From contig JAAYUT010000089.1 in NCBI GenBank assembly GCA_012517485.1, positions 1 to 5,223 of the forward strand: a stretch of DNA of 5,223 bases, in the 5' to 3' direction. A program made the translations under genes and the position numbers. The notes below the pieces were generated by a model that saw only the letters and a list, made by a program, of their open reading frames with translations, was not told the origin of the DNA and searched no databases. The stretch is from Candidatus Atribacter fermentans (lineage in GTDB: Bacteria; Atribacterota; Atribacteria; Atribacterales; Atribacteraceae). Below, in pieces: positions 1 through 4,953 of the stretch; position 1 is the stretch's first letter, and the number at the start of each line of letters is the position of its first letter.

Positions 1-5
1 AAAAG

Positions 6-56
6 GATGAGATTCTCACGTCGTCCGGTCAAAGTCACCGGACTCCTCAGAATGAC
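6..56 (-). repeat. Palindromic unit U1 (GTCATtcTGAGG family)
   Basis: The plus strand begins GATGAGATTCTCAC and ends CTCAGAATGAC; read on the minus strand it fits the family GTCATTCTGAGGA-core-GTGAGAATCTCATC. The core is a 7-bp hairpin, GTCCGGT (23-29) with ACCGGAC (37-43) and a 7-nt loop. ATTCT (12-16) and AGAAT (49-53) form an outer stem. Confidence 0.8.
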
Positions 57-66
57 GGAGTGGGCA

Positions 67-103
67 GATGAGATTCTCACGTCGCTTTGCTCCTCAGAAT
101 GAC
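67..103 (-). repeat. Palindromic unit U2 (GTCATtcTGAGG family)
   Basis: Same outer arms as U1 (GATGAGATTCTCAC and CTCAGAATGAC) in the same orientation, only 10 bp away. The core is shorter and lacks a strong hairpin of its own. Confidence 0.8.
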
Positions 104-118
104 GGAGCAGGAAAAAAC

Positions 119-156
119 TTTAAATCCCCCTCGCCCCCTTTGCGAAAGGGGGAAAA
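119..156. repeat. C-rich/G-rich hairpin repeat
   Basis: CCCCCTTT (134-141), loop GCG, AAAGGGGG (145-152) forms a perfect 8-bp stem, preceded by TTTAAATCCCCCTCG. It resembles C-rich hairpin repeats seen between genes in many bacterial genomes. There is no T tract on the plus side. Confidence 0.65.
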
Positions 157-172
157 GATCTATGAGTAAGGG

Positions 173-228
173 TTTTCATCCTGATTTGGTGCCACAATGT
201 GGCATGATGGTCTATCCTGAAAATATCG
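173..228 (+). repeat. 56-bp dispersed repeat, copy 1
   Basis: Starts TTTTCATC and contains GGTGCCACAATGTGGCATGA and CCTGAAAATATCG. It aligns along its whole length with 3610-3666. Within it TGCCACAATGTGGCA is an inverted repeat (TGCCACA overlapping TGTGGCA). Confidence 0.7.
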
Positions 229-262
229 AAATAAGTGAAAAGGAATAAAATAAAAATTGAAA

Positions 263-296
263 GGCACACCCCCCTTAAATCCCCCCTCAATGGGGG
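263..296 (+). repeat. GGCACACCCCCTT repeat with G/C hairpin
   Basis: GGCACACCCCCCTT (263-276) recurs as GGCACACCCCCTT at 2530-2542. It is followed by CCCCC (282-286), loop TCAAT, GGGGG (292-296). Short, but the shared 13-mer between two intergenic regions suggests a repeat family. Confidence 0.45.
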
Positions 297-347
297 AATA
301 GATTAAAGGATGTAAGAAATGCGGAGGAGGAGAGGTAAAACAAAAAA

Positions 348-370
348 GGGAGAAGGTGAGGATGAGGAGG
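348..370 (+). repeat. Solo arm of the GGGAGAAGG...GATGAGG repeat
   Basis: These 23 bases match the right arm of the large hairpin at 3718-3740 at 20 positions (GGGAGAAGGT, AGGATGAGG). The complementary left arm is absent here, so this appears to be a half copy. Confidence 0.5.
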
Positions 371-452
371 AAATATTTATGGCTCACGACTCACTCTTTA
401 CGGATTTTGGTATTGAGATAGCAAGATAGTTGTGCCTTTTAATATGACGTGT

Positions 453-2096
453 TTAGGTTCCTATGAATTCTCTCAAGATTGAATTCGATGGAACGAAAGA
501 GGATTGTAAAGGAATGAAGTGATTGAGGAAGGCATAGAGGCGATAGGCTTCTAAATAAGCTTCATTTTCAGGAGTAATTGCCCGGAGAAGCGGTTCGGCA
601 TATTGACGAAGAATGCTTAACTCATAAATAAGGGATGAGTTGAAAAAAATGTCAGCATCTTCTTGATAGGGAAAGATGTATTTTTCTTCTCCGGCACGGA
701 CGTATTGCCAAGTTTTAAAGACTTCCTCAGCCGTACTTCCCCGAAATTGGCTATCTCTTACGAGGCGACGAATCAGCCGACAATCGGTGGTTGACATTCG
801 GTTGTGATTATCAATGTTGAGCTGCGTAATAGCACTGGTATAAATCTTAAATTGTCTTTCTTCAGATATATTTTTACTCAGCAAAGGGTTAAGGGCATGA
901 AGCCCTTCAATGATGATGATTCCATCATGACCCAATTGCATTTTGGCTCCTTTTGGTTCCCGGTTTCCAGTGATAAAATTGTAACGAGGAATTTCAACCT
1001 CTTTTCCATTGATAAGTTCTTCAATTTGTTGTTCAAAAAGCTCGAGGTCAAGAGCTTCTGGGCGTTCATAGTATTGATTATCCCAGGTTTTAATTTCTTC
1101 TCTGGAGATAAAGTAATCGTCAAGAGAAATGGTTTCAGGTTTCCAACCATTCACTCGTAATTGAATATACAAACGCCGAGCAAAAGTGGTTTTTCCTGAA
1201 GAAGAGGGACCGGCGATAAAGACTATTTTCAAACTTCCTCTTCTTTGAGTGATGAGGTCAGCGATTTGTGCGATTTTTTTCTCATGAAAAGCCTCGGTCA
1301 TTGAAACAATTTCTCGACCTTGACCATGAATGATCGATTCATTTAAATCCCCAACATTTTTTATCTCCATGATTTTAGCCCACTGAGCGGCTTCCTGAAA
1401 AGTAGTAAACAATTTGGGGTGGAAAACGTAAGTGGGAAGACGCTCTGGATCGGTAGCGCGTGGGTATTGAAGGAAAAAACCAGGCGGAACTAAAACAAAT
1501 CCATAATTTTTTATGTAGCCAGTTGATGGACAAAGAGGCCCATAAAAATAATCATAATATTTATCGAGGCGGTAAAGAGTTATTGCTGTAATGCGCCAGT
1601 AGCGGAAAAGTCGATTAAGGTCGTCTCGATTTTGATGATTTAGAATGCTAATAGCCTTCTCCCAATCGACAATTTCTCTTTCAAAAAAGAGATTTAATTG
1701 AGTTAATTCTTGCATTTTTTGATTGATGCTATCCAAATGTTCGGTCGTTAAATTTCCAACTCCTGATATTTCACAAAATAAGCCATCACTCATGGAATGG
1801 AGAACATGAAGCTGGGCTTTGGGATAAAGAAGGTGGATGCTGTAACTGAGCATAAAAAGTAAACTGCGAATATAGGTACGGTGTCCTTCGGGTTGGGAGA
1901 AATCCAAGAAACAAATATCACTTGGTTTATCAACTTTGGTATTGAGATCAACAATTTCACCATTCAGGCGAGCTGCCATAAAAGTCTGGTAAGTATCGGG
2001 AAAAGTTTCGCGAGCGATTTCGAGAATAGTCATGCCCGGGGTGATATTGAGTTTCTTTTTATTGTTAATGGTAATCGAACATGGGGATGCTTTCAT
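453..2096 (-). CDS. TGS-domain uridine kinase-like nucleoside kinase
   Basis: This is a cytoplasmic P-loop kinase of the uridine kinase/phosphoribulokinase family, predicted to phosphorylate a nucleoside (uridine/cytidine to UMP/CMP) with NTP. From the ATG at 2096 it is 547 aa. Residues about 6-66 form a TGS domain, followed at 67-125 by a region resembling the second N-terminal domain of threonyl-tRNA synthetase (HLLYPKA, DGLFCEI); the first His of the synthetase HxxxH editing motif appears to be Ser. The kinase domain shows Walker A GPSSSGKTT (296-304), SLDDYF (324-329), EIPRYNF (368-374), EGLHALNP (397-404) and RRLVRDSQFRG (443-453). This TGS-plus-kinase layout is a known family, much longer than the classical Udk of about 210 aa. 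A longer reading from GTG at 2147 (564 aa) is open, but that codon overlaps the promoter -10 box, whereas the ATG at 2096 follows GGTGGTGAT. The gene ends in TAA and is intact. The exact substrate is inferred; the family is often annotated only as nucleoside kinase. Confidence 0.9.
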   Translation of the reverse strand: MKASPCSITINNKKKLNITPGMTILEIARETFPDTYQTFMAARLNGEIVDLNTKVDKPSDICFLDFSQPEGHRTYIRSLLFMLSYSIHLLYPKAQLHVLHSMSDGLFCEISGVGNLTTEHLDSINQKMQELTQLNLFFEREIVDWEKAISILNHQNRDDLNRLFRYWRITAITLYRLDKYYDYFYGPLCPSTGYIKNYGFVLVPPGFFLQYPRATDPERLPTYVFHPKLFTTFQEAAQWAKIMEIKNVGDLNESIIHGQGREIVSMTEAFHEKKIAQIADLITQRRGSLKIVFIAGPSSSGKTTFARRLYIQLRVNGWKPETISLDDYFISREEIKTWDNQYYERPEALDLELFEQQIEELINGKEVEIPRYNFITGNREPKGAKMQLGHDGIIIIEGLHALNPLLSKNISEERQFKIYTSAITQLNIDNHNRMSTTDCRLIRRLVRDSQFRGSTAEEVFKTWQYVRAGEEKYIFPYQEDADIFFNSSLIYELSILRQYAEPLLRAITPENEAYLEAYRLYAFLNHFIPLQSSFVPSNSILREFIGT

Positions 2097-2100
2097 CTCA

Positions 2101-2109
2101 ATCACCACC
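2101..2109 (-). promoter_or_regulatory. Ribosome binding site deciding the kinase start
   Basis: The minus strand reads GGTGGTGAT, similar to the anti-16S consensus GGAGGTGAT, ending 4 nt before the ATG at 2096 (7 nt from its GGTGGT core). No comparable site precedes the GTG at 2147, so this supports the 547-aa product. Confidence 0.6.
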
Positions 2110-2138
2110 AAAGATAAAATTTCTTTTGATTGACTACT

Positions 2139-2167
2139 ATTGTACACAGACTAGATTACTCTGTAAA
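2139..2167 (-). promoter_or_regulatory. Sigma-70-type promoter of the TGS-kinase gene
   Basis: Read on the minus strand, TTTACA (2162-2167, 5/6 to the -35 consensus) and TACAAT (2139-2144, 5/6 to the -10 consensus) are separated by exactly 17 bp. The transcript would start near 2132, leaving a leader of about 36 nt before the ATG at 2096. The alternative GTG start at 2145-2147 would lie upstream of the transcript start, which argues against it. Confidence 0.65.
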
Positions 2168-2242
2168 ATCTGGCTAACAGGAACGTCACAAAGACTGAAT
2201 TTGTATTATTGCTAAATGAAGGGAAAATACCTATCTAAAACC

Positions 2243-2278
2243 GTCATTGCGAGGAACGGAGTGACGTGGCAATCTCAT
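2243..2278 (+). repeat. Palindromic unit U3, left end of composite element A
   Basis: Reads GTCATTGCGAGGA, then a short core, then GACGTGGCAATCTCAT. ATTGC near the left and GCAAT near the right are complementary, giving a cruciform-capable unit. It is in plus orientation, opposite to U4. Confidence 0.75.
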
Positions 2279-2422
2279 TTATTAAAACCAGTGAATCGTG
2301 AGAAATGAACCGTAAACCGGATAAAAGAAAAACCAGTGATGATAAATACGACAATCTGGTGTTTCTTTTTCTAAAGACATGAAGAGCTTATCCTTAAAAA
2401 ATAATTTGGGAAAAAAATAAAA

Positions 2423-2465
2423 GATGAGATCCTCACGGCTTCTGAATACGAAGCCTCAGGATGAC
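2423..2465 (-). repeat. Palindromic unit U4, right end of composite element A
   Basis: Core hairpin GGCTTC (2437-2442) with GAAGCC (2450-2455), flanked by the outer stem ATCCT/AGGAT. It has the same arms as U1 and U2 with G/C-substituted pairs (ATTCT/AGAAT becomes ATCCT/AGGAT). Confidence 0.8.
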
Positions 2466-2478
2466 GGGTTTGGTGTCA

Positions 2479-2521
2479 GATGAGATCCTCACGGCTTCTA
2501 AAAGCGAAGCCTCAGGATGAC
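2479..2521 (-). repeat. Palindromic unit U5, tandem with U4
   Basis: Nearly identical to U4 (GATGAGATCCTCACGGCTTC and GAAGCCTCAGGATGAC), 13 bp downstream of it. The only visible changes are in the hairpin loop, so it looks like a recent duplication. Confidence 0.8.
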
Positions 2522-2575
2522 CAGTGATAGGCACACCCCCTTGGTTTTCTTAAATAGATTATTTTTGAATATCTA

Positions 2576-2602
2576 TTGTCATCATTCTTTTTGTGTTAGG
2601 AT
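2576..2602 (+). promoter_or_regulatory. udp: Possible extended -10 promoter of udp
   Basis: TTGTCA (2576-2581, 5/6 to the -35 consensus) precedes TGTTAGGAT (2594-2602), a TGn extended -10 with a 4/6 hexamer. The spacer is 15 bp, short of the ideal 17, which is partly excused by the TGn. The position is about 45 bp before the start codon, beyond the last palindromic repeat unit. This is a motif match only. Confidence 0.4.
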
Positions 2603-2635
2603 ATGAAAGAATTGGATGTGTCTTTTTTTTAGGAA

Positions 2636-2641
2636 AAGGAG
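2636..2641 (+). promoter_or_regulatory. udp: Ribosome binding site of udp
   Basis: AAGGAG ends 6 nt before the ATG at 2648, a standard strong Shine-Dalgarno arrangement that fixes the udp start. Confidence 0.8.
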
Positions 2642-2647
2642 AAATTC

Positions 2648-3433
2648 ATGAAGTATTATGCCTATCATCTCTCAATGACAGAAGACGACCTTCAGGGAGC
2701 AACGATTGCCTTGATTCCGGGAGCGCCAGAAAGAGTCGTGACGATTGCCCAAGAATTTGGATCTTATCAAGAAATCGCTTTTCATCGGGAATACCGCAGT
2801 GTTATTGCTGATGATGGAAAACATAGAATATTAGTTGTATCCTCGGGTATTGGAGGTCCCTCGTTGGCAATCACAATCGAAGAATTGGCGAGGTTAGGGA
2901 TCAAAATTTTTATTCGAGTGGGTACTTGTGGAGCTATTCAGGATTTTATTCAAGTAGGGGATTTGATTATCAGCGAAGGAGCGGTGAGGATGGATGGCAC
3001 TTCAGAACATTATGCTCCAATATCCTTTCCAGCATGTGCTGATTTTACTGTTATTACTGCCCTGAACCAGGCAACCAAGCAATTGGGGTATAATTTCCAT
3101 TCTGGGATTACTTGTACCTCAGCAACCTTTTATCCAGGTCAAGAACGATATGACACTTATACCCATTATGTCATTCGATCACTCCAAGGTAGCTTTGAGG
3201 AGTGGAAGAAATTAGGAATTTTAAATTATGAAATGGAAGTGGCCACCCTTTTTACTCTTGCACGGGTATTTCAATTAAAAGCGGGTGCTGTCTGCGGCGT
3301 CATCGTTAATCGAAATCAGAAGGAAGATGTGAATTTAGAAATGCTCCAAGAGGTCGAAAAAAGATTGTCTCGGGTTGCGGTGAATGCGGCAAAAATACTC
3401 CTTTCTCAGATGGATACAACTCAATTGTCTTAG
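2648..3433 (+). CDS. udp: Uridine phosphorylase
   Basis: A cytoplasmic enzyme of the nucleoside phosphorylase (PNP/UDP) superfamily, catalysing reversible phosphorolysis of uridine to uracil and ribose-1-phosphate in pyrimidine salvage; the known enzyme is hexameric. The 261-aa protein matches the remembered E. coli Udp (253 aa) almost end to end: DLQGAT, G25 and R29 in the phosphate loop (IPGAPERV), FHREYR with R47, SSGIGGPS (65-72), RVGTCGAIQ with R90 and T93, FYPGQERYDTY (161-171) with Q165 and R167 that contact the uracil, GSFEEWKKLGILNYEMEVAT containing E197, and VIVNRNQ with R222. The QxR pair and the insertion around EEW are diagnostic of uridine rather than purine phosphorylase. The ATG at 2648 is preceded by AAGGAG with 6-nt spacing. 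It is divergent from the TGS-kinase, which acts on the same substrate class. Downstream is repeat-rich DNA rather than an operon partner. The reading frame is intact. Confidence 0.96.
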   Translation: MKYYAYHLSMTEDDLQGATIALIPGAPERVVTIAQEFGSYQEIAFHREYRSVIADDGKHRILVVSSGIGGPSLAITIEELARLGIKIFIRVGTCGAIQDFIQVGDLIISEGAVRMDGTSEHYAPISFPACADFTVITALNQATKQLGYNFHSGITCTSATFYPGQERYDTYTHYVIRSLQGSFEEWKKLGILNYEMEVATLFTLARVFQLKAGAVCGVIVNRNQKEDVNLEMLQEVEKRLSRVAVNAAKILLSQMDTTQLS

Positions 3434-3474
3434 GCTATTTTATGGAGGTGATTTTTCCCCTTCGTTCATCAATG

Positions 3475-3497
3475 AGAAAGGACTTATTCCTTTTTTT
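3475..3497 (+). terminator. Possible weak intrinsic terminator after udp
   Basis: The sequence AGAAAGGA (3475-3482), loop CTTAT, then TCCTTTTT (3488-3495) can form an 8-bp stem with one G-T wobble, running directly into a T tract. It lies 42 bp after the udp stop. The stem is AU-rich with only two strong GC pairs, and the surrounding DNA is generally T-rich, so this may be fortuitous. Confidence 0.3.
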
Positions 3498-3605
3498 CCT
3501 CACATGGTGGGAAAGGTTTTTTCTTTTCCCCTCGTCCCTTCGTGGGAAAGGTCTTTTTCTTTTTTTTCCCTCTCCCCTGGTGGGAGAGGTGTAGGTGAGG
3601 GGGAA
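3497..3605 (+). repeat. Three degenerate tandem hairpin units, C/T-rich
   Basis: Three successive segments share the pattern CC-T-C...TGGGA(A/G)AGGT followed by a T-rich run: around CACATGGTGGGAAAGG, then CCCTTCGTGGGAAAGG, then CCTCTCCCCTGGTGGGAGAGG. The last has an 8-bp stem, CCTCTCCC (3569-3576) with GGGAGAGG (3582-3589), and continues into GTAGGTGAGGGGG. Confidence 0.5.
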
Positions 3606-3609
3606 GACA

Positions 3610-3666
3610 TTTTCATCATCAATTGGTGTCATAAAAGTGGCATGAGGGTCTGTCCTGAAAATACCG
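3610..3666 (+). repeat. 56-bp dispersed repeat, copy 2
   Basis: Aligns with 173-228 from TTTTCATC through GTGGCATGAGGGTCT to CCTGAAAATACCG with scattered substitutions and one single-base indel. In this copy the inner inverted repeat is degraded (GTGTCATAAAAGTGGCA). It is followed by a CCGTGAA direct duplication (3664-3677). Confidence 0.7.
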
Positions 3667-3688
3667 TGAACCGTGAACAGTTTAAAAA

Positions 3689-3741
3689 TCACCCTCATCC
3701 TGACCTTCTCCCTTGATGGGAGAAGGTCAGGATGAGGGTGA
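3689..3741. repeat. Perfect long inverted repeat, 24-bp stem
   Basis: The left arm (3689-3712, TCACCCTCATCCTGACC...) is exactly complementary to the right arm (3718-3741, ...GGTCAGGATGAGGGTGA) around a 5-nt TTGAT loop. There are no mismatches. No T tract follows on either strand (AAAACC on the right, TTTAAAAA on the left), so a simple intrinsic terminator is unlikely. Confidence 0.9.
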
Positions 3742-3801
3742 AAACCATGATTTAGTGCTTGGTTTGTTTTTTTACCTGGTGTGCAAATCAGTATGAGGAT
3801 C

Positions 3802-3807
3802 TATAAT
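3802..3807 (+). promoter_or_regulatory. Candidate -10 box for the membrane protein gene
   Basis: A perfect TATAAT occurs 73 bp before the GTG start. No convincing -35 hexamer lies 16-18 bp upstream (the sequence there is GTGTGC-like) and there is no TGn extension, so this is a partial promoter call. Confidence 0.35.
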
Positions 3808-3867
3808 AAGTTGTTGGGTATAGCCAAAAATAGTTTCTTACCGCTCGTTGATAAATTTTTTTAGACT

Positions 3868-3872
3868 GGAGG
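3868..3872 (+). promoter_or_regulatory. Ribosome binding site fixing the GTG start at 3880
   Basis: GGAGG followed by 7 nt and then GTG. This decides in favour of the GTG start for the membrane protein, since no in-frame ATG lies near the beginning of the frame. Confidence 0.75.
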
Positions 3873-3879
3873 ATTTTAG

Positions 3880-4530
3880 GTGTTTCTTGATATTTGGTTG
3901 AAAAGTTTAAATCATCAATTAGGTTGGTATGCTTTCTTTTTCTTACTTCTCTTTTTGGGGATATTAATTGGTTTCTTTTTTCAAAAATTTAACAAGCTGT
4001 TTTATATTATTTCTACTTTTTTGTTTTTTCTTATAGGAGGACGTTTGTTACTCTCGAGCACAAATCCTATTCGATGGACTAGGAGTGTTGTTGATCATTT
4101 GTTTTTTAATCCCAAATCAATCATTTTTTGGATAGCTGTTGTTCTTTCTCTCGTTATCTCTTTCATTGTGATTTCTTCTAAGAAAGGAGAATTTATAGGA
4201 AGGTTTTTTTCGGGTTTTATCGTTACTATAAATGTTTTTTACCTTATCATTTGGTTGTCAGAATGGGTGGAAATAATTCGTTTTTTGAGATATTTTAGCT
4301 TTATCGGGATTATTTTAGTTTCAATTATTATGGGAATAATTTGTATAAGCTGGAATGGGCTACTCAGAGCATTGAGTTCTTTGCTGGGAAGTTCATTATT
4401 GGTTATTGCTTTTTGTGAAGTGTTGAAAAGACTAGGAGAAGGTGATACTTTTTTTGGGCAAAGTCCTTTTGTCCTTTTTATTTTTTTAGTTGGCACAGTG
4501 TTAATGGATGCTATTCAATCAAGAACTTAA
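3880..4530 (+). CDS. Uncharacterised multi-span membrane protein
   Basis: I do not recognise this 216-aa protein. It is dominated by hydrophobic residues (F, I, L, V), with likely membrane segments near residues 16-34, 39-58, 79-99, 107-127, 136-157, 159-179 and 195-211, giving six or seven spans. Short charged or polar connectors lie between them, such as NPIRWTRSVVDH (62-73), SSKKGEF and KRLGEGDTFFG (183-193). No signal peptidase site, catalytic motif or cofactor motif is evident. The start is GTG at 3880, chosen because GGAGG (3868-3872) sits 7 nt upstream; the frame ends in TAA. A consensus -10 box lies about 75 bp upstream. It stands alone between two repeat-rich intergenic regions, so context does not suggest a function. 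Base composition is more T-rich than udp, as expected for a hydrophobic protein. Acceptance as a real gene rests on the ribosome binding site, the length and the coherent membrane topology. Confidence 0.82.
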   Translation: MFLDIWLKSLNHQLGWYAFFFLLLFLGILIGFFFQKFNKLFYIISTFLFFLIGGRLLLSSTNPIRWTRSVVDHLFFNPKSIIFWIAVVLSLVISFIVISSKKGEFIGRFFSGFIVTINVFYLIIWLSEWVEIIRFLRYFSFIGIILVSIIMGIICISWNGLLRALSSLLGSSLLVIAFCEVLKRLGEGDTFFGQSPFVLFIFLVGTVLMDAIQSRT

Positions 4531-4615
4531 GGGAAATTCAATCTATAAATGGAGAGGATAGACTGTTGTGTCATTTCGCGGCATTAGTTAAGAATTGGAA
4601 TGCCTATTTAATTCT

Positions 4616-4850
4616 TCATTGTGAGGAGCGTCTTATGCGACGTGGTAATCTCATTTATTAGAATCAGTGAGTCTTGAGAAGTGATACATAAACCGTGAGC
4701 CGGATAAAAGAAGCAGCATTTAGTAATAAAAACGACAATCTGGCGTTTCTTTTCCTAAAGGTCTGAGAATTACATCATTAAAAAATAATTTAGAAATAAA
4801 AAAATTAAAGGATGAGATCCCCCACGCGGGAAAACACCGCTCAGGATGAC
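4616..4850 (+). repeat. Composite inverted-repeat (MITE-like) element, copy B
   Basis: Same organisation and orientation as copy A: unit U6 (4616-4644, TCATTGTGAGGAGCG to ACGTGGTAATCTCAT), a conserved noncoding interior, and unit U7 (4811-4850) inverted at the right end. It differs from A by substitutions and several small insertions (235 versus 223 bp). Confidence 0.7.
4811..4850 (-). repeat. Palindromic unit U7, right end of composite element B
   Basis: Has the GATGAGATCC and CTCAGGATGAC arms with a different core: GCGG (4826-4829) and CCGC (4837-4840) around GAAAACA. The core sequence differs from U1 and U4 yet pairing is kept. Confidence 0.7.
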
Positions 4851-4862
4851 ATATTATTATAA

Positions 4863-4900
4863 TCCCTTCTTCCTTGGTGGGAGGAGGCAAGGATGAGAGT
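4863..4900 (+). repeat. Degenerate CCCTTCTCC/GGGAGAAGG repeat
   Basis: CCCTTCTTCC, loop TTGGT, GGGAGGAGG, then CAAGGATGAGAGT. The right half matches the arm of the perfect hairpin at 3718 in 18 of 22 positions, but the left half is truncated, so the long stem is not preserved. Confidence 0.5.
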
Positions 4901-4914
4901 ACAAACCCAAGATA

Positions 4915-4934
4915 CGACGTGCCATGGCATGTCG
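4915..4934. repeat. CGACGTGCCATGGCATGTCG palindrome
   Basis: A 20-bp palindrome with one G-T position (CGAC-G-TGCCATGGCA-T-GTCG). It is followed by CTAC, as in GTAG-bounded intergenic palindromes that I recall from other genomes. Confidence 0.6.
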
Positions 4935-4953
4935 CTACAGTAAATAAAGAACA

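Larger units (their letters stand above)
1..452. other. Noncoding repeat-rich region downstream of the kinase
   Basis: No credible gene is present; the open frame on the minus strand at 160-387 is a translation of repeats. The region holds two palindromic units (6-56 and 67-103), a CCCCCTTT/AAAGGGGG hairpin (134-152), one copy of the 56-bp dispersed repeat (173-228), a GGCACACC/CCCCC-TCAAT-GGGGG segment (263-296) and a solo arm of the GGGAGAAGG repeat (348-370). I see no clear terminator for the minus-strand kinase gene. Confidence 0.8.
2243..2465 (+). repeat. Composite inverted-repeat (MITE-like) element, copy A
   Basis: Bounded on the left by unit U3 (2243-2278) and on the right by U4 in opposite orientation (2423-2465), so the two ends read GTCATTGCGAGG and, on the other strand, GTCATCCTGAGG. 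The interior of about 145 bp has no open frame and is conserved with 4645-4810, sharing runs such as AATCTCATTTATTA, CCGGATAAAAGAA, ACGACAATCTGG and TTAAAAAATAATTT. No transposase is present, so any mobility would depend on a factor elsewhere. Confidence 0.7.
2168..2647. other. Divergent intergenic region between kinase and udp
   Basis: From the kinase promoter to the udp start there is no plausible gene. The region contains the composite repeat element (2243-2465), an extra palindromic unit (2479-2521), the short GGCACACCCCCTT repeat (2530-2542) and the udp promoter region. Confidence 0.8.
3434..3879. other. Noncoding hairpin-rich region after udp
   Basis: No credible gene: frames here translate T-rich and repeat DNA. 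The region contains a possible terminator, three degenerate C/T-rich hairpin units (3497-3605), copy 2 of the 56-bp repeat, a perfect 24-bp-stem hairpin (3689-3741) and the leader of the membrane protein gene. Confidence 0.8.

Noticed and set aside
1..103. U1 and U2 as the start of a CRISPR array
   Set aside because: Only two units, each internally palindromic with different core lengths, 10 bp apart; there are no uniform spacers and the same unit is dispersed elsewhere in both orientations.
160..387. 75-aa minus-strand open frame, proline/phenylalanine-rich
   Set aside because: It is a translation of C-rich and dispersed repeats (173-228, 263-296, 348-370), has no recognisable domain and low-complexity composition.
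804..1160. 118-aa plus-strand and 90-aa minus-strand frames inside the kinase gene
   Set aside because: Both overlap the well-supported kinase coding sequence in other frames and show no domain or ribosome binding site.
3442..3500. GGAGGTGAT at 3444-3452 looks like a ribosome binding site right after udp
   Set aside because: No start codon follows at suitable spacing with a plausible protein; the next ATG (3472) leads into repeat-derived sequence.
3384..3716. 110-aa plus-strand frame overlapping the end of udp
   Set aside because: It runs through T-rich and repeat DNA and is low in complexity; the overlap with udp is out of frame without a start signal.
3689..3741. The long perfect hairpin as a rho-independent terminator of udp
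   Set aside because: It lies more than 250 bp after udp, the stem is far longer than usual and no T tract follows on either strand.
4239..4496. 85-aa minus-strand frame opposite the membrane protein
   Set aside because: Antisense shadow of a hydrophobic gene; no ribosome binding site or motif.
4571..4590. TGTCATTTCGCGGC as an eighth palindromic unit
   Set aside because: Only the first few bases match the GTCAT...GAGG arm and no right arm follows before U6.
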